Of a DNA stretch of 64,000 bases, positions 20,253-26,829 are shown in pieces. The position numbers and the translations under genes were made by a program. Position 1 is the first letter of the stretch, and every line of letters starts with the position of its first letter. A model generated the notes under the pieces. It worked only from the letters and a program-made list of their open reading frames with translations. It did no database searches and was not told the origin of the DNA. The stretch is from assembly GCA_016295145.1 (NCBI GenBank), contig JAEDLR010000001.1, positions 17,566 to 81,565 on the forward strand, given 5' to 3'. This DNA comes from Oscillospiraceae bacterium (GTDB lineage: Bacteria; Bacillota; Clostridia; Oscillospirales; Ruminococcaceae).

Positions 20253-20335
20253 GCGAGTGTGCTGGAACTGGCAGACAGGCACGTTTGAGGGGCGTGTGCT
20301 TCGGCGTACGGGTTCAAGTCCCGTCACTCGCACCA
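20253..20335 (+). tRNA. tRNA-Leu (anticodon GAG)
   Basis: Seven-pair acceptor stem (GCGAGTG/CACTCGC), a D arm with GCTGGAACTGGCAGAC, anticodon loop TTGAGGG giving GAG, a long variable arm with a TTCG loop as in type II tRNAs, and a T loop GGGTTCAAGTCCC. The 3' CCA is encoded (20333-20335). Reads CUC and CUU codons. Confidence 0.95.
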
Positions 20336-20355
20336 CCGTTTGTGCAATTGAATAT

Positions 20356-20444
20356 GGAAAGATGGCTGAGCTGGTCTAAGGCGCACGACTGGAAATCGTG
20401 TAGGCGTTAATAGCGTCTCGAGGGTTCGAATCCCTCTCTTTCCG
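20356..20444 (+). tRNA. tRNA-Ser (anticodon GGA)
   Basis: Acceptor stem GGAAAGA/TCTTTCC with discriminator G at 20444, anticodon loop CTGGAAA giving GGA, a long variable arm typical of serine tRNAs, and T arm GAGGGTTCGAATCCCTC. CCA is not encoded here, unlike the leucine tRNA 20 bases upstream. Reads UCC and UCU codons. Confidence 0.95.
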
Positions 20445-20447
20445 CTG

Positions 20448-20477
20448 AAAAGGGTACGCAATCGCGTGCCCTTTTTT
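20448..20477 (+). terminator. Terminator of the tRNA operon
   Basis: A 12-bp stem with one G-T pair (20448-20459 with 20464-20475), loop AATC, ending in a run of six Ts, 3 bases after the serine tRNA. Confidence 0.85.
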
Positions 20478-20573
20478 CATTGCAGCAAACGGCATACCGG
20501 GGCACTGTCATGCCAATCAACAGAGTAGTTTGGCAGCAATCGTGTGCAGAAACGGACAAATTGTCGCATGGCA

Positions 20574-20608
20574 ACAAAAAAGCACCGTGATAGACGCACG
20601 GTGCTTTT
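20574..20608 (-). terminator. Terminator of the tyrS-AAA-cyclophilin operon
   Basis: Perfect 11-bp stem (20578-20588 with 20598-20608) and, on the minus strand, a T6 tail. It lies about 20 bases after the cyclophilin stop. Confidence 0.85.
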
Positions 20609-20629
20609 GGTTGATTGCGGTGATTGCAA

Positions 20630-21106
20630 TCAATCTGCAATCACTTCTACCGTTTTCATGATCTGGGGCTGCAGGGGCTTATCAGCATAGTTGGTATCTA
20701 CTGCAGCAATCTCATCGACCACATCCATGCCCTCTACGACTTCGCCAAAGGCGGCGTACTGACCGTCCAGATGGGGCGCATCCTTGTGCATGATGAAGAA
20801 CTGGGAACCTGCGCTGTCGGGATGCGCAGCCCGCGCCATGCTCAGGACACCGCGGGTGTGTTTGAGATCGTTGGGCACGCCGTTTGCGCGGAATTCACCC
20901 TTGATCTGCCAGCCGGGGCCGCCGGTTCCGGTGCCCAGAGGGCAACCGCCCTGAATCATAAAGCCGGGAATGACACGGTGGAAGCACAGCCCGTTGTAGA
21001 AGCCCTGCGCTACGAGCTTCTCAAAGTTTTCGCAGGAGATGGGTGCCACTTCGGGGTGCAGCCGCAGTTTTATTTGCTTACCGTTTTCCATCGTAATCAG
21101 AATCAT
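20630..21106 (-). CDS. Peptidyl-prolyl cis-trans isomerase, cyclophilin type
   Basis: Cytosolic prolyl isomerase of about 158 residues. The cyclophilin core is clear: FHRVIPGFMIQGG, GWQIKGEF, MARAAHPDSAGSQFFI and AAFGEVVEGMDVVD, with the catalytic Arg in FHRVIPGF. The ATG at 21106 is preferred, since AAAGGAAG lies 7 bases upstream; an earlier in-frame ATG at 21124 overlaps the stop of the preceding AAA+ gene and has that same site inside its coding part. Last gene of the tyrS operon, closed by a strong terminator. No signal peptide. Confidence 0.92.
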   Translation of the reverse strand: MILITMENGKQIKLRLHPEVAPISCENFEKLVAQGFYNGLCFHRVIPGFMIQGGCPLGTGTGGPGWQIKGEFRANGVPNDLKHTRGVLSMARAAHPDSAGSQFFIMHKDAPHLDGQYAAFGEVVEGMDVVDEIAAVDTNYADKPLQPQIMKTVEVIAD

Positions 21107-21123
21107 GAGAAATCTTCCTTTCA

Positions 21124-22707
21124 TTAGTTCAGTTCAATATCCTTGACATCTTCCAACGTCAGTGTAGTCAACTCGGCGTCGGTGATGTTTGGGTCGTTTG
21201 CCAGGCGGTTTGCCTGCTTCGTGATGGCACGCTCATAAAAGTTGCGGATATCACGGGCATTGGCAAAGGTTTTCAGATTCATGCCGCAACGCTGCACAAA
21301 ATAGGCAAGCACCTCCTGCTCTGCCTCCGGGGTCACAGTCATGCCGGAACGCGTACAGGTGCTCTTGAAGATATCCAGCAGTTCGTCGGGCATATAGTCC
21401 TGGAAGTTGATGATCTTGTTAAAGCGCGAACGCAGACCAGGGTTGCTATCCAGAAATTCTTCCATGAGATCGGTGTAGCCCGCTACGATCACAATGAAGT
21501 CATCACGGTGATCTTCCATGGCCTTCAGCAGGGTGTTGACAGCCTCCATGCCAAAGTCATTTTTGCCTGTGCTTGCGGTGAGCGCGTATGCCTCATCAAT
21601 AAACAGCACGCCGCCCATTGCCGAGTCGATGACCTCCTTGGTCTTGATGGCGGTCTGACCCACATAGCCGCTGACCAGCCCCGAACGGTCGACCTCCACA
21701 AGTTGCCCCTTTTCCAGTACGCCCAGACTGTGGTAGATGCCTGCGAGAATACGCGCCACGGTGGTCTTGCCCGTGCCAGGATTCCCCAGAAATGCCATGT
21801 GCAGCGACATGGGTGCCTGCGGCATACCGCGCTCCTCGCGCATTTTGCGCACACGGATGAGGTTGATCAGACTGTTGAGATCCGCCTTGACCGCATCCAG
21901 ACCCGTCAGATCGTTAAGTTTTTGCAGTTGTTCCTCCAGTGTGAGGGGCTTGTCCTCTGTCTTCACCTGCGGTGCAGCGGGTTGCTTTGGCTGCGTAGGC
22001 TGTACAGGCTGCTGTGGCGTAAACGGTGTGTTGGCAGGGGTCACCGGAATGTTTGGTCTGCCGTTATATGCAGGTGCCTGTGGCCGCACGGGGGATTGCG
22101 GTGCAGGCGGATGATTGGGCGTATTGGGCGTACTAGGCGTATTCCATGGCGAGCTGCCGTATCCCGTGGGATACGAGGGGCGATTCTTGATGCGCTGCTG
22201 CTCTGCGATCATTTTTTCCCAGTTGGAAATGTACTCCATGCGAAAATTGCGCAGTGCAAGGATCAGCGCGGCGAGATCCTGCATCACAAAGGGATCCGGC
22301 TTGTGACCGTCCACCTGCATGAAATCCAAGCCGGCCTGATTGAGAAATTCAATGAGTGCAAGGCTCATACCGCCCATAGGGGAGGTTTCCAGATCCAGTC
22401 GCAGAAAGGGCATCATCAGCGTAATAATGCTGTCTTTCAGGCTGTATTTGGTGATCTTACAGCTGACGTGGAAACGGTCGATCTGCTCTGCGGACATCAT
22501 ATAGCCAAGTGCGCCGTTGATGTAGCCGATCTCGTTCATGGAGATATTGCCACTGTTTGCCCCCAGATATACAAAGAATTTCAGCAGGGTAAAGCGCAGG
22601 TAATCCTGCATGGATTTGCCCTGTACGGAAACGGAATAGCCGTGGGACTCGCACACCTGACACTGTGCATGGATATGCGACAGCTGCTTTGCAACATCCT
22701 GCTGCAT
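21124..22707 (-). CDS. SpoVK/CbbX-like AAA+ ATPase with novel helical N-domain
   Basis: ATPase of 527 residues. The C-terminal 290 residues are a CbbX/SpoVK-type AAA+ module: Walker A LGNPGTGKTT near 310, SGYVGQTA pore-loop region, Walker B GGVLFIDEAYAL, and sensor residues in IVIVAGYTDLMEEFL with RSRFNKII. The first 195 residues are helical and rich in hydrophobics; they have some look of TerB-like domains, but I cannot name them. A Pro-rich linker (PNTPNHPPAPQSPVRPQAP and repeats of PxQP) of about 85 residues joins the two. RBS AGGAGG is 9 bases from the ATG. It sits 32 bases after tyrS and just before the cyclophilin. CbbX-type ATPases remodel other proteins; the client here is unknown. 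Confidence 0.8.
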   Translation of the reverse strand: MQQDVAKQLSHIHAQCQVCESHGYSVSVQGKSMQDYLRFTLLKFFVYLGANSGNISMNEIGYINGALGYMMSAEQIDRFHVSCKITKYSLKDSIITLMMPFLRLDLETSPMGGMSLALIEFLNQAGLDFMQVDGHKPDPFVMQDLAALILALRNFRMEYISNWEKMIAEQQRIKNRPSYPTGYGSSPWNTPSTPNTPNHPPAPQSPVRPQAPAYNGRPNIPVTPANTPFTPQQPVQPTQPKQPAAPQVKTEDKPLTLEEQLQKLNDLTGLDAVKADLNSLINLIRVRKMREERGMPQAPMSLHMAFLGNPGTGKTTVARILAGIYHSLGVLEKGQLVEVDRSGLVSGYVGQTAIKTKEVIDSAMGGVLFIDEAYALTASTGKNDFGMEAVNTLLKAMEDHRDDFIVIVAGYTDLMEEFLDSNPGLRSRFNKIINFQDYMPDELLDIFKSTCTRSGMTVTPEAEQEVLAYFVQRCGMNLKTFANARDIRNFYERAITKQANRLANDPNITDAELTTLTLEDVKDIELN

Positions 22708-22739
22708 GGTAAGATGCCTCCTGTCAAATCAAAATAGGA

Positions 22740-23957
22740 TCAGCCGAGGGTGACCTTGTGGAAGGTCTTTTTCCCCTTTTTGAGAATTACTTCGCCGTCG
22801 ATGGCAACTTGTGTTTTGACATCGGTGATCTTGGCGTCGTTGACTGTGATACCGCCCTGCTGCACCAGACGGCGTGCCTCACCGATGGAGGGAGCAAGCC
22901 CGGTTTTGACCAGAAGCGGCAGCAGACCCATGCAGCCGTCGGTCAACTCGGAAGCGGCAACGGTGGTGGTAGGCATATCTGCAGAATTGCCGCCTCCTGC
23001 AAAAATGGCTCGTGCTGCATCGCGCTGTTTGACGGCTTCTTCCTCGCCATGCACAAGTTTGGTCAGTTCAAAGGCAAGCAGCTCCTTTGCCTGATTGTAT
23101 GCGGCACCTTCCATGTTCTGCTCCATCGCTTCGATCTCCTCAATGGGCAAGAAGGTCAGCATTTTCAGGCACTTGATGACATCGGCATCGGCAACATTGC
23201 GCCAATACTGGAAAAACTCGTAGGGAGAGGTCTTTTCTGCATCCAGCCAGACAGCACCTTTTTCAGTTTTACCCATTTTTTTGCCCTCGGAGTTGAGGAG
23301 CAGCGTAATGGTCATGGCATAGGCGTCCTTGCCGAGCTTTTTGCGGATCAGTTCCGTGCCGCCGAGCATATTTGCCCACTGGTCATCGCCGCCAAACTGC
23401 ATATTGCAGCCGTAATCCTGGTACAGTCTGTAGAAGTCGTAGCTTTGCATAATCATATAGTTGAACTCAAGGAAGGTCAGACCGCGTTCCATGCGCTGTT
23501 TGTAGCACTCAAAGGTGAGCATTTTGTTGACAGAGAAGCACGCGCCGACTTCGCGCAGCACTTCAATGTAGTTGAGCCCGAGCAGCCAGTCTGCATTGTT
23601 GACCATCAGTGCCTTGCCCTCGGAGAAATCAATGAAGCGACTCATCTGCTTTTTGAAGCATTCACAGTTGTGGTCGATGTCCTCTTTGGTGAGCATTTTG
23701 CGCATATCGCTTTTGCCCGAGGGGTCACCGATCATACCGGTACCGCCGCCTACCAGAGCAATGGGTTTATTGCCTGCCATCTGCAGTCGTTTCATCAGGC
23801 ACAGCGCCATAAAATGCCCCACATGAAGGGAATCCGCAGTGGGATCAAATCCGATGTAGAAGGTTGCCTTACCCTGATTGATAAGGTCGGCGATTCCCTG
23901 CTCGTCAGTGGTCTGCGCGATCAGTCCGCGCCGAGTGAGTTCTTCGTAAAGAGTCAT
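22740..23957 (-). CDS. tyrS: Tyrosyl-tRNA synthetase
   Basis: Class I aminoacyl-tRNA synthetase of 405 residues that charges tRNA-Tyr. The HIGH-like motif is in [12 protein letters not shown] near residue 47, the tyrosine pocket includes [11 protein letters not shown], the KMSKS-like motif is [11 protein letters not shown] near 230, and a C-terminal S4 RNA-binding domain (about 340-405, [13 protein letters not shown]) closes it. The ATG follows AAAGGA by 9 bases. It is the first normal-size gene of the operon with the AAA+ ATPase and the cyclophilin. Two tiny ORFs, but no recognisable T-box, lie between it and the promoter. Confidence 0.96.
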   Translation of the reverse strand: MTLYEELTRRGLIAQTTDEQGIADLINQGKATFYIGFDPTADSLHVGHFMALCLMKRLQMAGNKPIALVGGGTGMIGDPSGKSDMRKMLTKEDIDHNCECFKKQMSRFIDFSEGKALMVNNADWLLGLNYIEVLREVGACFSVNKMLTFECYKQRMERGLTFLEFNYMIMQSYDFYRLYQDYGCNMQFGGDDQWANMLGGTELIRKKLGKDAYAMTITLLLNSEGKKMGKTEKGAVWLDAEKTSPYEFFQYWRNVADADVIKCLKMLTFLPIEEIEAMEQNMEGAAYNQAKELLAFELTKLVHGEEEAVKQRDAARAIFAGGGNSADMPTTTVAASELTDGCMGLLPLLVKTGLAPSIGEARRLVQQGGITVNDAKITDVKTQVAIDGEVILKKGKKTFHKVTLG

Positions 23958-23972
23958 AATCGTATATTCCTT

Positions 23973-24053
23973 TCAATTTCTAAAAACGCTATTTCTGCAA
24001 CCTGCAACTGTACCACAGCCGCCGTTGGGATCAATCAAAGCAGCAGATATCAT
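23973..24053 (-). CDS. Mini-ORF B, possible 26-residue leader peptide before tyrS
   Basis: Starts at ATG 24053, which overlaps the stop of mini-ORF A (ATGA), and ends at TGA 23975-23973, immediately before the AAAGGA of tyrS. The peptide begins MISAALIDPNGGCG and has two Cys and no Tyr. Translation could be coupled from A through B to tyrS. There is no family I recognise and it could be chance. Confidence 0.35.
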   Translation of the reverse strand: MISAALIDPNGGCGTVAGCRNSVFRN

Positions 24054-24097
24054 ACGGTGCAATGCCGTGTCATCAACATGATTTGCCTATGCAACAT
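24050..24097 (-). CDS. Mini-ORF A, possible 15-residue leader peptide before tyrS
   Basis: ATG at 24097 lies 9 bases after a strong AAAGGAG and about 30 bases after the expected transcription start. It encodes MLHRQIMLMTRHCTV and then TGA. No Tyr codons, so it is not an obvious tyrosine attenuation peptide. The quality of its ribosome binding site is the main evidence for translation. Confidence 0.45.
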   Translation of the reverse strand: MLHRQIMLMTRHCTV

Positions 24098-24134
24098 ATG
24101 CTGCCGCTCCTTTCTTATGAAATCAGTGATTTTT

Positions 24135-24163
24135 ATTATACTACAAAGCAGAAAAAATGTCAA
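24135..24163 (-). promoter_or_regulatory. tyrS: Consensus sigma-A promoter of the tyrS operon
   Basis: Minus strand: TTGACA (24163-24158), 17-base spacer, TATAAT (24140-24135). The leader to tyrS is about 170 bases and holds the two mini-ORFs. Confidence 0.88.
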
Positions 24164-24169
24164 ATGAAA

Positions 24170-24256
24170 AGAGAGTTTCACGCTCCGCGGACAGCGGCAA
24201 GGGACGCTGTCCCTTGACCCTGCAACCCTTTGGAAAGGCTTGACCGAAACTATGAT
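24170..24256. repeat. Palindromic intergenic element, likely a dispersed repeat
   Basis: About 87 bases between nadA and the tyrS promoter. It contains a perfect 8-bp inverted repeat CAAGGGAC/GTCCCTTG (loop GCT), then CCTTT/AAAGG, and ends with GAAAC facing GTTTC at the other side. From memory, elements of this build (GGTCAAGCC... on the minus strand) are scattered through Ruminococcaceae genomes. A piece with the same opening, TTTCGGTC(A/G)AGCCTT, is seen again at 37301-37314 in this window. It may also end nadA transcripts. Confidence 0.5.
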
Positions 24257-24272
24257 TATAGGATGGTCTGCT

Positions 24273-25202
24273 TCAGCCACCCAGGCGCAACATTTCATCC
24301 AGACAATGCCGTGCAGATGTCATGAGCGCATCAGGCAGCAGAAGCTCCTGTGCGCTGCCGTTGCCGATCTCCCGCAACACACGTGCAATATCGCTGACTG
24401 TTGTGGCACGCATATCGGGGCACATCAGGCGGTTTGCTATGGGATAAAACCGCTTTTCGGGGCAGGCAAGTGCCAGTTGCGCTGTAATGCTGATCTCCGT
24501 GCCGATGATGAATTCTTTTGCCGCCGATTGCTTTGCATACTGCAGAATGCCGGAAGTCGCACCTACATAATCCGCCATAGCAGAGATCTCTTTTTTACAC
24601 TCGGGATGTACCAGCAGCAGCGCATCGGGATGTGCGAGTTTCGCTGCCTGTGCCTCTTCTACGGTAATGCTGCTGTGGTGGGGGCAGCCCCCTTTCAGCA
24701 GATGAAACTGCTTTTCGGGACAATTTGCCTGCACATACGCGCCCAGATTGCAATCCGGAATAAAGAGAATATCGTGCTGCGGCAGCTTTTTGACGATCTC
24801 CACTGCCGAGGAGGAGGTCACGCACACATCGCTGATGGCTTTGAGTGCCGCCGAGGTATTGACATAGGCAACCACAGCGCAATCGGGATGCTTTGCTTTC
24901 TCTGCCAGGATCTCCTCAGGGGAAAACTGCTCTGCCATCGGACAGCCTGCCGTGGGGTTCGCCTCATAAATATGCTTTTGGGGACTGAGCAGTTTTGCGG
25001 TTTCCGCCATAAACCGCACGCCGCACATCAACAGACGATGCGTATTTTGTTCTGCCGCCATCTTGCTCAGTAAAAAGCTGTCGCCTGTGATATCAGCAAT
25101 CTCCAGAATATCGGGGGACTGGTAGCTGTGCGCCAGAATGCACACATCGTGTTCTTTTTTCAGCCGTAAGATCTCCTGTTGTACTTCATAAATCGTCTGC
25201 AT
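24273..25202 (-). CDS. nadA: Quinolinate synthase NadA
   Basis: Iron-sulfur enzyme that condenses iminoaspartate with dihydroxyacetone phosphate to quinolinate in NAD synthesis, 309 residues. The three cluster cysteines are in the expected places: LMCGVRFMAE near 83, GGCPHHSS near 170 and NRLMCPDMR near 256. The ATG at 25202 is chosen because AGGA lies 11 bases upstream; the frame runs further into the preceding permease gene, but only as antisense-free overlap without a site. It overlaps that permease gene by 17 bases and is cotranscribed with it. No nadB or nadC is next to it, which is unusual. Confidence 0.93.
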   Translation of the reverse strand: MQTIYEVQQEILRLKKEHDVCILAHSYQSPDILEIADITGDSFLLSKMAAEQNTHRLLMCGVRFMAETAKLLSPQKHIYEANPTAGCPMAEQFSPEEILAEKAKHPDCAVVAYVNTSAALKAISDVCVTSSSAVEIVKKLPQHDILFIPDCNLGAYVQANCPEKQFHLLKGGCPHHSSITVEEAQAAKLAHPDALLLVHPECKKEISAMADYVGATSGILQYAKQSAAKEFIIGTEISITAQLALACPEKRFYPIANRLMCPDMRATTVSDIARVLREIGNGSAQELLLPDALMTSARHCLDEMLRLGG

Positions 25203-26532
25203 TTTTGATATCATCCTTTCCGTTTTCACTTGCGATCCCTGCAGCGGTTTCCTCTGCCACTGGATTTTCAGCCGGTGTTTGCTGCGATGCTTCTGCCGAT
25301 GGGGTTGCGTAGACCAGTTCCTTTCCCATATAGCCCTCGGTGCTGCTGGGCAGACCCTTTTTTGCCAGTCTTGCCGCAAGGAATTCCTTGAACAGCGCGT
25401 AGAGCGCCGCAAACAGCGGCACAAATGCTACCATGCCGAAGAATCCGAACAGACCGCCGCCGATGAGGATCGCAAACAGCACCCAGAAGGTCGGCAGACC
25501 CATGGAGTCACCAAGAATTTTCGGCGCAATCAGATTGCCTTCGATCTGCTGCAGTGCAAAGATGAAGATCACAAAGGGAATCAGCTTGGTAGGCTCTGCA
25601 ATGAGGACCAGGAAACCGCTTGGGATTGCACCGATAAACGGGCCAAAAAAGGGAATGAAATTTGTGACGCCCACCACCAGAGAGATCAGCGCAGCGTAGG
25701 GGGCATCCATGATCGTCAGACCAACGAAAGTCGTGACTCCCACCATCAGACAGTCCACCGTTTGCCCCACCAGAAAATTCTGGAAGACATGGTGTACCTT
25801 TGCCAACACGCGCAAAGTGCTGTGTACACGCTGTTCCGGAAACAGTGCGTATAAAATCTTTTTGATCTGTGCAGGGTAGCGTTCCTTGTTGTACAGCAGG
25901 TAGATTGCTGCAATGATGCCGATCAGGAAATCTATGACGCCGCTGACCAGCGAATAGGCACCGCTTGTGATCGAACCGATGATATTGGCACCGCTGACGA
26001 TGCTGTCCAGCTTCGGTTCATACTGTGTGGCAAAGTTGATGAGCTTGTCCTGCAGACTGTTGAGTGCCGCCATAATGGATTCGTAAACCTGGGGGCTGGA
26101 TTCCTTTAGACCTGCCAGATGGTCAGTACACCATGTGGCAATGTTCTTTGCGTAGCTCGGTATATTGTTGAACAGCGTGCGTACACTGTCGATGAGTTCA
26201 GGCAGCAGCATGGCAATCATGCCTGCCAGTGCCGCTATCAGAATGAAAATGGTGACGGTGACAGCCACTGTGCGGCGCAGAGCAGGATGCGGCTTTTTGC
26301 GCTCGATGAGTTTTGAGAGAATACGGCGCTCCAGCCAGTTTTGCAAAGGCGACAGAAGATACGCAAATACCAAACCCCATATCACGGGCGAAAGCGATGA
26401 GATCGTCTTTTTGGCGATCACCATTACGGAAGAAAACCGCCATACCACGATCGTGAGCAGCAGGCAGGTGAAAAATACCCCGATGGTGCATATCGCTAAG
26501 GATTTCTGTTTTTCTGTAATTTGTATTTTCAT
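25186..26532 (-). CDS. AI-2E family (YdiK/TqsA-like) membrane permease
   Basis: Polytopic membrane protein of about 448 residues. Two helices near the N-terminus (LAICTIGVFFTCLLLTIVVWRF and VIWGLVFAYLLSPL), a helix near 75, a long extracytoplasmic helical stretch (about 100-190), then four or more helices to about 400 with the family motif VVGVTNFIPFFGPFIGAIP. Family members export autoinducer-2 or, in other cases, act as sodium/proton antiporters, so the substrate is open. The C-terminal tail is acidic and cytosolic. ATG 26532 follows a G-rich SD (AAGGGGGG). It is first in an operon with nadA. Confidence 0.85.
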   Translation of the reverse strand: MKIQITEKQKSLAICTIGVFFTCLLLTIVVWRFSSVMVIAKKTISSLSPVIWGLVFAYLLSPLQNWLERRILSKLIERKKPHPALRRTVAVTVTIFILIAALAGMIAMLLPELIDSVRTLFNNIPSYAKNIATWCTDHLAGLKESSPQVYESIMAALNSLQDKLINFATQYEPKLDSIVSGANIIGSITSGAYSLVSGVIDFLIGIIAAIYLLYNKERYPAQIKKILYALFPEQRVHSTLRVLAKVHHVFQNFLVGQTVDCLMVGVTTFVGLTIMDAPYAALISLVVGVTNFIPFFGPFIGAIPSGFLVLIAEPTKLIPFVIFIFALQQIEGNLIAPKILGDSMGLPTFWVLFAILIGGGLFGFFGMVAFVPLFAALYALFKEFLAARLAKKGLPSSTEGYMGKELVYATPSAEASQQTPAENPVAEETAAGIASENGKDDIKNADDL

Positions 26533-26562
26533 AGTAACCCCCCTTCGGATGCGAGCAGATGT

Positions 26563-26583
26563 ACGATGAACGATGAACGATGT
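26563..26583. repeat. Three tandem heptamers ACGATG(A/T) in the AI-2E permease leader
   Basis: Three direct copies of a 7-base unit, followed by a partial copy ACAACGAT, lie between the likely -10 box (26605-26600) and the permease start. Function unknown; the spacing would put them in the 5' untranslated region. Confidence 0.6.
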
Positions 26584-26599
26584 ACAACGATATGATTCT

Positions 26600-26628
26600 A
26601 TTATACAGTAAAAAGCCAAAAAAGAAAA
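26600..26628 (-). promoter_or_regulatory. Probable promoter of the AI-2E permease-nadA operon
   Basis: Minus strand TATAAT (26605-26600) is perfect, but the matching -35, TTTTCT (26628-26623), is poor. The flanking DNA is very rich in A/T runs. Confidence 0.45.
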
Positions 26629-26730
26629 GCGTTTTTTGCAAAAAAACACAAAATTTTTGGGGCGGTTTCAAAAAACGGCATCAGTGACAATATTTTTTTG
26701 AAAAAAACTATGAAAATTTCAAAACAGCCC

Positions 26731-26759
26731 TTTTCATTTGCAATGTTTTGTGTTATAAT
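26731..26759 (+). promoter_or_regulatory. pcrA: Promoter of pcrA
   Basis: TTTTCA at 26731-26736, 17-base spacer, TATAAT at 26754-26759. It is divergent from the AI-2E permease promoter, with about 125 bases of A/T-rich DNA between. Confidence 0.65.
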
Positions 26760-26829
26760 GACAGTGTATCGGTCTGCGCACTGGCGCAAACCGCAGCGTA
26801 CCCGATATTCAGAACGGAGCGTAACATCT

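Noticed and set aside
23958..24134. T-box riboswitch before tyrS, suggested by TGTGGTACAG
   Set aside because: The match to the T-box core is partial, there is no terminator with T-run before tyrS, and no clear Tyr specifier loop was found.
25203..25424. N-terminal extension of NadA
   Set aside because: The open frame overlaps the AI-2E permease gene and encodes a low-complexity basic stretch unlike NadA.
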